44,941 bases of DNA, taken from positions 1-44,941 of the forward strand of contig CAMDOM010000023.1 of the NCBI GenBank assembly GCA_945903645.1, in the 5' to 3' direction. Source of the DNA: Chryseobacterium gleum (GTDB lineage: Bacteria > Bacteroidota > Bacteroidia > UBA10329). Shown here one piece after another: positions 26,347 through 33,554 of this stretch (within the stretch, counting starts at the first letter, position 1; each line of letters starts with the position of its first letter). The position numbers and the translations under genes were made by a program. Under the pieces are notes generated by a model. The model was not told where the DNA came from, ran no database searches, and worked only from the letters and a program-made list of their open reading frames with translations.

Positions 26347-26373
26347 GTAATTCCTAAATTCTGACCCTCAATT

Positions 26374-27030
26374 TTAGTCGCGCCAAAGGTAGGGGAATAA
26401 AAGAAAGCTTAGGGTGACAATGATTACCTCAAGCAGCACTAGAATTATGATAAGACTGTAGCTGACAGACCAATCGAGGCCGTCTACTGCATTCTTCGAA
26501 AGTTTTATGAGCGTTAATAAAAACGGCAATTGCACTGGAAAGCTGAGGATAGCCATCAAGCTCATGTTGTTGTCCGTTTTTGCTGCAATTGCCGACATCA
26601 AGGTTAGAATAGACGCAAAGCCAGTACTGCCCAAAACCAATGTCACAAGAAATAGCGTGTGGTCCTGCACCAAATCGCCAATCCACCAGATGTAGATAAC
26701 ATAGGCCAGCACTCCAATTACGGTCATCAGGGCTGCGTTGTAGAGCATTTTGGCAAAGACAAAAGCCTGCGGAGAAATGACCGAGAAGAAATAGAGCATG
26801 CGCCCTTTACTCTCTTGAAAAAACGAACGCCCAACCGCATTAAGCGCTGCAAAAAGCATGATAATCCAAAACAGTGCGTTCCAAACTGGTGGACTTACTA
26901 CTTGCTTAAAACTGAGGTAGCAAACAAAAACAGTGCTCACCACATAGAGCAGAATTCCGTTGAGCGCATAGCGATTTCGCAACTCCAATTGAAACTCTTT
27001 AAGAAATAGGGTGCGCACCTGTTGCCACAT
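26374..27030 (-). CDS. ccmB: Heme exporter membrane protein CcmB
   Basis: A 218-residue six-helix permease of an ABC-2 type transporter (LFLKEFQLELRNRYALNGILLY at the N terminus, IALLLGSTGFASILTLMSAIA-type segment in the middle, PYLW at the end). It works with ATPase CcmA to drive heme release from CcmC/CcmE. CcmA is not encoded in this cluster. First gene of the operon; a TACCTTTG box ends four bases before its ATG. Confidence 0.88.
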   Translation of the reverse strand: MWQQVRTLFLKEFQLELRNRYALNGILLYVVSTVFVCYLSFKQVVSPPVWNALFWIIMLFAALNAVGRSFFQESKGRMLYFFSVISPQAFVFAKMLYNAALMTVIGVLAYVIYIWWIGDLVQDHTLFLVTLVLGSTGFASILTLMSAIAAKTDNNMSLMAILSFPVQLPFLLTLIKLSKNAVDGLDWSVSYSLIIILVLLEVIIVTLSFLLFPYLWRD

Positions 27031-27034
27031 GCTG

Positions 27035-27042
27035 CAAAGGTA
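27035..27042 (-). promoter_or_regulatory. -7 box of the ccm operon, next to the start codon
   Basis: TACCTTTG on the minus strand matches TAnnTTTG exactly and is separated from the ccmB ATG (27030) by only four bases. No clear TTTG -33 element is at the right distance. If used, the transcript is leaderless. Confidence 0.45.
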
Positions 27043-27114
27043 ACCTCACACCCTTCAAATGTTCGGAAGTAGAAAGGTAACTTCGCGCCACTTCCAAAAC
27101 AACGGAAACCGCTC

Positions 27115-29562
27115 ATGAACATCTCCTACAACTGGCTAAAACAGTATCTTCCATCACCAATAACCGCTAGCGAAGCAGCCGAACTTCTAACCCACAGCGG
27201 CCTTGAAGTGGAGCACGTGGTTCCTTTTACATCTATCCAAGGTGGATTGGCAGGTATCGTTATTGGCGAGGTGCTTACCCGCGAAAAACATCCCGATGCC
27301 GACCGACTAAGCGTGACCACGGTGAATGTAGGTGGTGCAGAGCCGTTGCAAATTGTGTGTGGCGCGCCCAATGTGGCGGCAGGACAAAAAGTGGTGGTGG
27401 CAACCGTTGGCGCCATACTTTATCCATCGAAAGGAGAGCCGTTTGAAATAAAGAAATCGAAGATTAGAGGGCAAGTTTCGGAGGGAATGATTTGCGCTGA
27501 GGATGAAATAGGATTGGGAGAAAGCCATGATGGCATTATGATTTTGCCGGCCGATGTGAAAGTGGGCACACCTGCTGCCGCTTATTTTGAAATTGAGAAT
27601 GACGAGGTTTTAGAAATTGGCCTAACGCCAAACCGTGCCGATGCGATGAGTCATATTGGAGTGGCACGCGATTTAAGAGCGGTGGCTCGTGCCAGCAAAT
27701 CGGGCTTTGAAACCTTGGAATTGAACTGGCCATCTGTGGCAGATTACAGCGCTGCCCTCAAAACCAATCCCATTGCCATTGAAGTGCACGACACCGATGC
27801 TTGTCCGCGCTACGTGGGCATCTACATTCAAGGCATTGAGGTGAAACCATCGCCACAGTGGTTGCAAAATCGCTTGAAAGCCATTGGCTCGCGGCCCATA
27901 AACAACGTGGTGGACATCACCAATTTTGTGCTACACGAACTGGGGCAACCGCTCCATGCCTTTGATGCCGACAAGATTGGCGGGCAAAAAGTGGTGGTGC
28001 GCACGGCCAACTCCTCCGAAAAATTTACCACGTTAGATGGTGTGGAGCGTTCCATGCATTCCGAAAATTTGATGATCTGCGATGCCACAAAAGGGATGTG
28101 CATTGCAGGTGTATTTGGCGGTGCCAACTCGGGCGTAACCTCTGAAACGGTGAACATCTTCCTCGAAAGCGCCTTTTTCAATCCCGTTTCTATCCGAAAA
28201 ACCGCCAAACGGTATGGATTAAATACCGATGCATCGTTTCGGTTTGAGCGCGGAATCGACCCCGAAATCACGGTTTTTGCGGCCAAGCGCGCAGCATTGC
28301 TCATTCAGCAATTGGCGGGAGGGCAGCTTTCGGTAATCACCGACATCTACCCCAACCCTATACCGCACTACAAAGTGCAGGTGAATTTCGAAACCATCAA
28401 TCGCATCATTGGTCAGGCCATTCCGACAGAAAAAGTGATTTCGATTGTGGAAGATTTGGGAATGTTTATCGAGAAAAAGAACGCAGATGGATTGAAACTT
28501 TCTGTGCCCACGTTCAAAACCGATGTGACCCGCGAGATAGATGTGATTGAAGAAGTGCTGCGCGTGTATGGCTACGACAACATTGCTGGCAGCGGCCAAT
28601 TGCGCATGCCTCTGATTAGCAGCGACCGCAAAGACGCGGAATTGCTGCGCAATATGGCTTCGGACATGCTGAGCGCGCAGGGATTTAATGAGATAATGAA
28701 CAACTCATTGACGCGCTCCAACTATATGGAAAAGCACCTACCGGATTTGGCGGGTAAATCGGTGGGCATTCTAAATCCGTTGAGCACCGACCTCAATGCC
28801 ATGCGCCAAACCTTGCTGTTTGGCGGATTGGAATCCGTTTCGCGCAACATTCGGCATCAAAACCCCGATGTACGGTTTTATGAGTTTGGCAATCTCTATT
28901 TTGCGCAAGATGGCGCCCCTTGGCCTTATAACGAGCAGCTATCGTTGGGTGTTTTTCTCTCTGGAAAATGGCAACACGAGCGCTGGAATGCCCAAAAAGG
29001 CGATGTCACCTTTTCGCATTTGCACGCAGTGGTCAATCAAATGCTAACGCGAATGGGCATTGCCCCCAAACTAACGGACATCGCTACCGATAATTCCGTG
29101 TTTGGTTTTGGTATGGAATACGTGGCCAAAAAGAAAACGCTGGTGCAATTTGGCAGTGTGCGCAAGGATATTCTTGCCGCGTTCGACATTAGCCAAGAGG
29201 TGTTTTTTGCCGATGTGCATTGGGATAATGTGCTGGCATATTCGGCCATCAACAAGCTGGAAGTGGCCGAATTGCCCAAGTATCCATCCGTGAGGCGCGA
29301 CCTTGCGTTGCTGCTCGACAAAACAGTGAAATACGCGCAGATTGAAGAACTCGCCAACCAAACCGAACGCAAATTGCTGAAGGCAGTCGATTTGTTTGAT
29401 GTGTATGAAGGCAAGGGCATCCCCGAAGGAAAACGCTCCTATGCCGTCAGTTTCATTTTGCGCGATGATGCCGCCACCCTCGAAGACAAAACCATCGAGA
29501 AAACGATGGAACGCCTTCTTGGAAAATTCAAACAGGAATTGGGGGCGGAGTTGAGGGGGTAG
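27115..29562 (+). CDS. pheT: Phenylalanine--tRNA ligase beta subunit
   Basis: An 815-residue subunit of the (alpha-beta)2 enzyme that charges tRNA(Phe). Domains in order: N-terminal MNISYNWLKQYLP, tRNA-binding OB fold (about 40-150, GEVLTREKHPDADRLSVTTV), B3/B4 editing domain (about 210-380, RPINNVVDITNFVLHELGQPLHAFD), B5 (about 405-475), catalytic-like core (RNIRHQNPDVRFYEFGN) and the ferredoxin-like anticodon-binding domain (about 720-815, PSVRRDLALLLDK...LFDVYEGKGIPEGKRSYA). Full family length. The alpha subunit (pheS) is not in the window. A weak TAACTTCG box lies at 27078-27085, giving a short leader; the gene is divergent from ccmB by 84 bases. Confidence 0.96.
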   Translation: MNISYNWLKQYLPSPITASEAAELLTHSGLEVEHVVPFTSIQGGLAGIVIGEVLTREKHPDADRLSVTTVNVGGAEPLQIVCGAPNVAAGQKVVVATVGAILYPSKGEPFEIKKSKIRGQVSEGMICAEDEIGLGESHDGIMILPADVKVGTPAAAYFEIENDEVLEIGLTPNRADAMSHIGVARDLRAVARASKSGFETLELNWPSVADYSAALKTNPIAIEVHDTDACPRYVGIYIQGIEVKPSPQWLQNRLKAIGSRPINNVVDITNFVLHELGQPLHAFDADKIGGQKVVVRTANSSEKFTTLDGVERSMHSENLMICDATKGMCIAGVFGGANSGVTSETVNIFLESAFFNPVSIRKTAKRYGLNTDASFRFERGIDPEITVFAAKRAALLIQQLAGGQLSVITDIYPNPIPHYKVQVNFETINRIIGQAIPTEKVISIVEDLGMFIEKKNADGLKLSVPTFKTDVTREIDVIEEVLRVYGYDNIAGSGQLRMPLISSDRKDAELLRNMASDMLSAQGFNEIMNNSLTRSNYMEKHLPDLAGKSVGILNPLSTDLNAMRQTLLFGGLESVSRNIRHQNPDVRFYEFGNLYFAQDGAPWPYNEQLSLGVFLSGKWQHERWNAQKGDVTFSHLHAVVNQMLTRMGIAPKLTDIATDNSVFGFGMEYVAKKKTLVQFGSVRKDILAAFDISQEVFFADVHWDNVLAYSAINKLEVAELPKYPSVRRDLALLLDKTVKYAQIEELANQTERKLLKAVDLFDVYEGKGIPEGKRSYAVSFILRDDAATLEDKTIEKTMERLLGKFKQELGAELRG

Positions 29563-29591
29563 GGAATTTGGCCAAATAGTCTAAATTATAT

Positions 29592-29622
29592 TTCGCCAGC
29601 GTAACTGCGCGAAAAATTTCAG
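29592..29622 (+). repeat. 31-base repeat, copy 1
   Basis: Matches the copy at 30892-30922 in 26 of 31 bases with no gaps, exactly 1300 bases apart. It begins TTCGCCAGCGTAA and is palindromic: TTTCGC (29591-29596) pairs with GCGAAA (29608-29613). It lies 30 bases after the pheT stop. Confidence 0.7.
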
Positions 29623-29804
29623 CTTACCTCACAATGCTTCGCGGTGCGGTGCTAAGGCTAGGGAACTCCCCTGATTCTTAGGTAATAATGCTAAAAAATG
29701 TTTTGCAAGTATTACTGATAATGATGGTTCACTTGTACACAAAAACACCAGCTTAAAGCATAGTGATTAAGAAACAAAGGCTACAAATGCGGTATTTATA
29801 CTTG

Positions 29805-30104
29805 TTATCTATGTGAGTAATCTGTAGGGTTTTTATAAGCGTGAATCACAGCAAGGATAATGATTTGCTGTTTAGTATCGTCAATAACATAATGAATGTG
29901 ATAGGGAAATTGTTTTAAAAGAAGTGTTCTAACCTGGTTGTATTTTAGTTGAAACCCAAGCGGAGAGTCTGCTATGTATGCTTTAGCTTCTCGGAGACGA
30001 AACAAAAACTGTTTAGCCAGTTCAGGATTAATGTTTTTGTAATAATCTGTAGCATCAATAATATCAATCCTTACCGCAGGTCTGTTTACTAAAGAATAGC
30101 TCAT
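29805..30104 (-). CDS. RelE/ParE-type toxin (second pair)
   Basis: A 99-residue RelE/ParE toxin. Family features: N-terminal helical pair with ATDYYKNINPELAKQFLFRLREAKAYIADSPLGF, then the strand pair VRTLLLKQFPYHIHYVID and IIILAVIHAYKNP, the last being the usual IhAVhHxxRxP region. The start overlaps the antitoxin stop by four bases (ATGA). It is unlike the pair at 21920-22431 in sequence, so this is not a duplication. Confidence 0.88.
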   Translation of the reverse strand: MSYSLVNRPAVRIDIIDATDYYKNINPELAKQFLFRLREAKAYIADSPLGFQLKYNQVRTLLLKQFPYHIHYVIDDTKQQIIILAVIHAYKNPTDYSHR

Positions 30105-30343
30105 AGACTTTTTTCAATATCATCAATGGTTTTATCAAAGTCTGCTACATCCGTAAGATTATTGTAGTAGTCGCTTAACCTGTCATCAATAATTTGCTTT
30201 TGCCAAGGGGCAAGCTCCACCACGTTTTCTGCTTCTTCCTTTTGCAAATCGGTATACTTAGTTTTTAGCGATTGCCATTCCTCAATAGGGATAAATACAC
30301 CAGTTGTATTACCTCTGTTATCATGAATAAATTGCAGCGTCAT
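30101..30343 (-). CDS. Antitoxin of the second RelE/ParE pair
   Basis: An 80-residue protein. The N terminus (LQFIHDNRGNTTGVFIPIEEWQSL) has the look of a Phd/YefM-like DNA-binding start, and the acidic C-terminal helix (DRLSDYYNNLTDVADFDKTIDDIEKSL) is the kind that wraps the toxin. It directly precedes the toxin with an ATGA overlap. Confidence 0.82.
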   Translation of the reverse strand: MTLQFIHDNRGNTTGVFIPIEEWQSLKTKYTDLQKEEAENVVELAPWQKQIIDDRLSDYYNNLTDVADFDKTIDDIEKSL

Positions 30344-30428
30344 AGTTTTAATTTTTATTTGAGAAAATTTTCTTCGCTATCAGACACAGTCTCCATGTCT
30401 TTCTGACATCGCTTGCTGATGCCTACTT

Positions 30429-30641
30429 TCATTTGCCTGCTGCCACTTTTTTCAAATGAGTTTTGGTTTGTTCCAAAGAGCCCAATTTATTGCCATCGGC
30501 ATCTTTCAATGCAGATAAAAACAGCGTTTCTTCCAGTTCTTGACTCGAAAAAATAGAAGCTTCTTTTTGCATTTTTTTGAGCAAGTTGAGCAAAAACGTA
30601 GTTTCCGCTTTAGACTCGCTGGGGATGAGGATGTATTCCAT
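30429..30641 (-). CDS. Orphan small antitoxin-like protein
   Basis: A 70-residue protein (MEYILIPSESKAETTFLLNLLKKM, then FSSQELEETLFLSALKDADGNK). Short proteins with this MEYILI..ES..ET start and helical body occur in Bacteroidota next to small toxin genes. Here no toxin follows; the next gene downstream is the antitoxin at 30343. It may be an orphan left by loss of its toxin, or unrelated. The ATG start and codon use look normal. Confidence 0.55.
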   Translation of the reverse strand: MEYILIPSESKAETTFLLNLLKKMQKEASIFSSQELEETLFLSALKDADGNKLGSLEQTKTHLKKVAAGK

Positions 30642-30891
30642 GAGGTAAAATTGAAATGATCCTCCAAAGGTAATTCAGAACGATTGGCAACAATTCGAAA
30701 AGAAAAATTCTAATCAAAAAGCAAATTCATGGTTTATGCTGCCCTCAGCTTGTGGGGCATGGAGGTTGAGGCTATGCTTGTTTGAAAAGAGGTACAGAGC
30801 AGCAGAACATTTTAAGAAAAGGTAAACTATAGATGGGATGCGGCTTCGGCTCAAAAAAGGAGGCATTTGCCTGTTCTGTCCTAAAATAAAA

Positions 30892-30922
30892 TTCGCCAGC
30901 GTAATTGGGCGGACAATTTTAG
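30892..30922 (+). repeat. 31-base repeat, copy 2
   Basis: The second copy (TTCGCCAGCGTAATTGGGCG, then GACAATTTTAG). Its own inverted symmetry is AAATTCGCC (30889-30897) against GGCG...AATTT (30908-30919), extending outward through CTAAAAT (30881-30887) and ATTTTAG (30916-30922). Confidence 0.7.
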
Positions 30923-31083
30923 TATAATTTAAACGCCTGATTGAAGCAATTAACACACTCAGGCTTTCAGGCTCTTATACCTTGGATTCATTCTTCATTT
31001 TTTTGTATCAAAATAGACATTCTTCGAAATCAGGAAGGGCATTTGTTCTACCAAATGGCGCTCCTACGGTGTGTTTAGCACTT

Positions 31084-31091
31084 TATATTTG
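31084..31091 (+). promoter_or_regulatory. -7 box upstream of the frameshifted T9SS gene
   Basis: TATATTTG, an exact match to TAnnTTTG, with a leader of about 105 bases to ATG 31204. No TTG is visible at the -33 distance. Confidence 0.35.
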
Positions 31092-31203
31092 CAGATGAAA
31101 CGCGATATGCCACCAGTACCAATTCCATAAAGAGAAAAAATGGCGGATGCTGAAAAGCAGTAACAGAGTAGGCGCATTATTTATAATTCCAAGTTAAACT
31201 CAA

Positions 31204-31693
31204 ATGAAAAAACGCCTCCTCACCCTCCTTACACTTGCGGCACTAACCGTTGCTCACACGGGATGCCAAGAGGGGGCCAGCGTTCAGGAAACTTCGAGCA
31301 ACGGCCAGTTCGACCCAGCAGCGGCAGGGCTTGGAACGCATAGTGTGCAATATGTGGTTGTCGGAGCAAATGGTTGTGTTGGCAGCAGTGGTCTCTGCAC
31401 CACCGTTGACCTCACCACAGGCTCAGGCATAGGCCTCGACAACGGTGGCAACGGGGTGGAGGTGTATCCTAACCCCAGCAATGGTCTCTTTACCGTGGTG
31501 ATGGATGGCTTGAACGGCATCGTTCAACTGAGCGTGATGGACATCCGTGGCCGTGAGGTGGCCTCGCAGAGCCTCACCGCCAGTGGCCGCACCACGCACA
31601 GCATCGACCTGAGCGGGCTTTGCCAATGGGGTCTATACACTCCAAATCCAGAGCGCTGCTGGTGTAAGCGGCATGAAGCTGGTGAAGGAGTAA
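31204..31693 (+). pseudogene. Frameshifted secreted protein with T9SS type A sorting domain
   Basis: The open frame from ATG 31204 has a signal peptide (MKKRLLTLLTLAALTVAHTG), the segment NGQFDPAAAGLGTHSVQYVV typical of the last repeat in large secreted Bacteroidota proteins, and a T9SS type A sorting domain (VEVYPNPSNGLFTVVM, VQLSVMDIRGREV, HSIDLSGL). After SGL the frame goes wrong. One G fewer near 31616-31619 restores FANGVYTLQIQSAAGVSGM, then KLVKE and TAA at 31691-31693, exactly the expected end, just before the terminator at 31716. As written the frame runs on to 31812. The segment before NGQFDP also seems scrambled (another frame reads GGQRSGN), so the gene may be a decayed remnant of a larger protein; a sequencing error is the alternative for the 3' shift. 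Confidence 0.7.
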
Positions 31694-31715
31694 CTGCCAA
31701 TGGCACACTCAAGGT

Positions 31716-31752
31716 AAAGCCTCACCCTCAAACGGTGGGGCTTTGGTTTTTA
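31716..31752 (+). terminator. Intrinsic terminator of the T9SS gene
   Basis: An 11-bp stem (AAAGCCTCACC with GGTGGGGCTTT, one T-G pair), 7-base loop, followed by GGTTTTTAT. It lies 23 bases after the restored stop at 31693 and inside the run-on frame, which supports the restored end. Confidence 0.75.
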
Positions 31753-31808
31753 TGCATGGCATCATTAAAAGCTAGTCCGCACCAGTATCGATGCGCCACC
31801 TGTGGTAG

Positions 31809-31840
31809 TTGAACCCTTTGTCCTTTCCGTTGTTTCTTTG
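31809..31840 (+). promoter_or_regulatory. Candidate promoter of the DUF5522 gene
   Basis: TTG (31809-31811), 21 bases, TTTCTTTG (31833-31840; one mismatch to TAnnTTTG), only six bases before ATG 31847. Another candidate for a leaderless or nearly leaderless transcript. Confidence 0.35.
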
Positions 31841-31846
31841 CAGACC

Positions 31847-32035
31847 ATGTGCCCCTTCGACAATTTCAACACCCGTCCAGCCTTAGAGCCCGATGAATTT
31901 TATCATTCGGAAGAAGGATTCATCATTTTTACATCCAAATACCTCACGAAGCGCGGCTATTGCTGCAAAAATGGCTGCAAGCATTGCCCCTATGGCTTCG
32001 ACAAAAGCAAGGGGCGCATTGTGCCAAGGAAATAA
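31847..32035 (+). CDS. DUF5522 family small cysteine-rich protein
   Basis: A 62-residue protein. The signature is RGYCCKNGCKHCPYGFDKS near the C terminus, with four cysteines in a CCxxxCxxC arrangement that probably binds zinc or an iron-sulfur cluster. The N-terminal part has FNTRPALEPDEFYHSEEGFIIFTSKYLTKRGY. This matches the DUF5522 family found across Bacteroidota; its role is unknown. I chose ATG 31847 rather than the GTG at 31802 because it fits the family N terminus. Confidence 0.85.
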   Translation: MCPFDNFNTRPALEPDEFYHSEEGFIIFTSKYLTKRGYCCKNGCKHCPYGFDKSKGRIVPRK

Positions 32036-32045
32036 ATCTTCCTTA

Positions 32046-32094
32046 TTTGAAGGATAAAAAATGCTAAATTTGTCCCACATTTGAGGATAAATTA
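32046..32094 (+). repeat. 49-base direct repeat upstream of the DUF4143 ATPase gene
   Basis: Aligns without gaps with 33467-33515 at 34 of 49 positions, 1421 bases apart. It contains GGATAAA (32052-32058), the reverse complement TTTGTCC (32069-32075) and GGATAAA (32085-32091). The spacing between the three is the same in both copies. A TAAATTTG -7 box (32065-32072) overlaps the middle motif, so a protein bound here could control the ATPase gene. Confidence 0.75.
32065..32072 (+). promoter_or_regulatory. -7 box of the DUF4143 ATPase gene
   Basis: TAAATTTG matches TAnnTTTG exactly and lies inside the 49-base repeat. The TTTG at 32046-32049 is only 15 bases upstream, short for a -33 element. 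The leader would be about 35 bases. Confidence 0.45.
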
Positions 32095-32112
32095 TTTAAT
32101 ACGCCAATTTCT

Positions 32113-33411
32113 TTGGACACTTTACTGTTACAGCGGCTCATAGTCCGCAACCGCGAATCACTACTTATGGGATCTATATCCCCGCGAGAGCTAGTTCTAC
32201 CTACCGACTTAGGTCTCATAGTGACACTTATAGGAGTGAGGCGCTGTGGTAAGACTAGTCTGTTGCAGCACACCGCTCGCGAGCTTGTTGCCAATGGTGT
32301 TTCTTCTGACCGTATCGTTTATCTAAACTTTGAAGATGAGCGTATCAGTGCAGATTTCAGCGCTTCAGATTTGGTGAATGCCCTATTATTGCTGAATCCC
32401 AATGTGGCTTTGAGTTCATACTATCTGTTTCTCGATGAGGTACAGGCCGTGTCACAATGGGAAAAAATGGTTTACACACTACACGAAACGGAAAGGGCAC
32501 GTCTTTTTATCACAGGTTCCAATTCAGATTTACTTAGTGTAGAGATAGCCACCGCACTTAGAGGACGGTCTCTCTCTTTCGAACTATTTCCATTTTCGTT
32601 CAGTGAGTTTCTCAGTATGCGCAGCCATAAATCAAATTTATTGCGAGAAGAGTCACGTGCCGAAATGCAGAATTTATTTGACGAATATTTGAAATTTGGT
32701 GGATTTCCAGATGTATGTAGTCAGCCTAATAACGCACTACGCACCCGAATATTACAAGAGTATTTCAACGCCATGTTATACCGTGACATGGTAGAACGCT
32801 ATGAAATATCATCACCCGTGACACTCAAGTATTTCTGCAAGCGATTGGTAGAAAATATCGGGAAGCCTACATCGATAAATAAAATCTACAACGAACTGAA
32901 ATCTCAGGGGCGTATGTTGACCAAAAATGTATTGTATGAATGGATAGACCATGCTCAAAATATATATCTGTTTCAGCGGTGTCCTCGGCCCGTGCAGTCA
33001 TTGGTCAAACAATCCACGGGATATGATAAATATTATGGCATAGATGCTGGAATGATGGCGGCCTTAAGCTCAACAATGGGCGAACATTATGGAAGTTTAT
33101 TGGAGAACACTGTGTTTATGCATCTGCGCAGACGACAGCATACAGTGACTTATCACAATGGCAAACGAGAATGTGATTTTTTGCTATTTGAAGATGGAAA
33201 GGTGGTGGCTGCTATCCAAGTCACCAAAACTATACGCGATTCAACTACCAAAGAGTGTGAACTAGCTGGACTTCTTGATGCTTGCAAAGCCTACAATCTC
33301 ACTAAAGGAGTAATTGTAACTGCCTATGATGAAGAAAGATTTAATCATGAGGGCGTTGAAGTGGAGGTCGTACCTGCATTTGAATATTTAGTAAGATCGA
33401 AATATTTATAA
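32113..33411 (+). CDS. AAA family ATPase with C-terminal DUF4143
   Basis: A 432-residue ATPase of the COG1373 type. Walker A is GVRRCGKT (residues 41-48), Walker B is LFLDEVQ (about 104-110), followed by FITGSNSDLLS as sensor 1 and GRSLSFELFPFSFSEFL. The C-terminal DUF4143 region has YYGIDAGMMAALSS, LLENTVFMHLRRR and the nuclease-like KRECDFLLFEDGKVVAAIQVT, which keeps a D and a QxT, a PD-(D/E)XK-like pattern. The start is TTG 32113, chosen because family members carry about 40 residues before Walker A; ATG 32167 is the alternative. It is flanked on both sides by a 49-base repeat. Cellular role unknown for the family. Confidence 0.88.
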   Translation: MDTLLLQRLIVRNRESLLMGSISPRELVLPTDLGLIVTLIGVRRCGKTSLLQHTARELVANGVSSDRIVYLNFEDERISADFSASDLVNALLLLNPNVALSSYYLFLDEVQAVSQWEKMVYTLHETERARLFITGSNSDLLSVEIATALRGRSLSFELFPFSFSEFLSMRSHKSNLLREESRAEMQNLFDEYLKFGGFPDVCSQPNNALRTRILQEYFNAMLYRDMVERYEISSPVTLKYFCKRLVENIGKPTSINKIYNELKSQGRMLTKNVLYEWIDHAQNIYLFQRCPRPVQSLVKQSTGYDKYYGIDAGMMAALSSTMGEHYGSLLENTVFMHLRRRQHTVTYHNGKRECDFLLFEDGKVVAAIQVTKTIRDSTTKECELAGLLDACKAYNLTKGVIVTAYDEERFNHEGVEVEVVPAFEYLVRSKYL

Positions 33412-33466
33412 CTCTTCAATCACTTGTTTATCATTGACTTACACGGAATAATTAAAAATGTATCGA

Positions 33467-33515
33467 TTTGAAGGACAAAAATTACATTTTTTATCCCTAT
33501 TACAAGGATAAATAA
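33467..33515 (+). repeat. 49-base direct repeat downstream of the DUF4143 ATPase gene
   Basis: The second copy, between the ATPase stop and hutU. Motifs: GGACAAA (33473-33479), TTTATCC (33490-33496) and GGATAAA (33506-33512). The last two form a perfect 7-base inverted repeat with a 9-base loop. The -7 box found in the upstream copy is not conserved here. Confidence 0.72.
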
Positions 33516-33554
33516 ATTAAATTGCTATAAGTAATTGATAATAAGCTTGTTTAA

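Larger units (their letters stand above)
30642..31203 (+). other. 562-base intergenic region
   Basis: No convincing gene. It contains the second copy of the 31-base repeat (30892-30922) set in a larger imperfect palindrome, and the TATATTTG box (31084-31091) of the frameshifted T9SS gene. A minus-strand frame at 30956-30714 is GTG-initiated and crosses the palindrome; I do not support it. Confidence 0.5.

Noticed and set aside
29566-29577. 12-base palindrome ATTTGGCCAAAT after pheT
   Set aside because: Perfect but short, with no T-run or second copy, and no start codon or promoter whose regulation it could explain.
29592-30922. The two 31-base repeats as integron attC sites around a toxin-antitoxin cassette
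   Set aside because: They lack the paired RYYYAAC and GTTRRRY core sites, and no integrase gene is in the window.
30714-30956. 80-residue minus-strand frame near the repeat
   Set aside because: GTG start, no recognisable features, and it runs through the palindromic repeat at 30892-30922.
31802-31846. GTG-initiated extension of the DUF5522 gene
   Set aside because: The 15 added residues do not resemble the family N terminus and would cover the candidate promoter; ATG 31847 is the better start.
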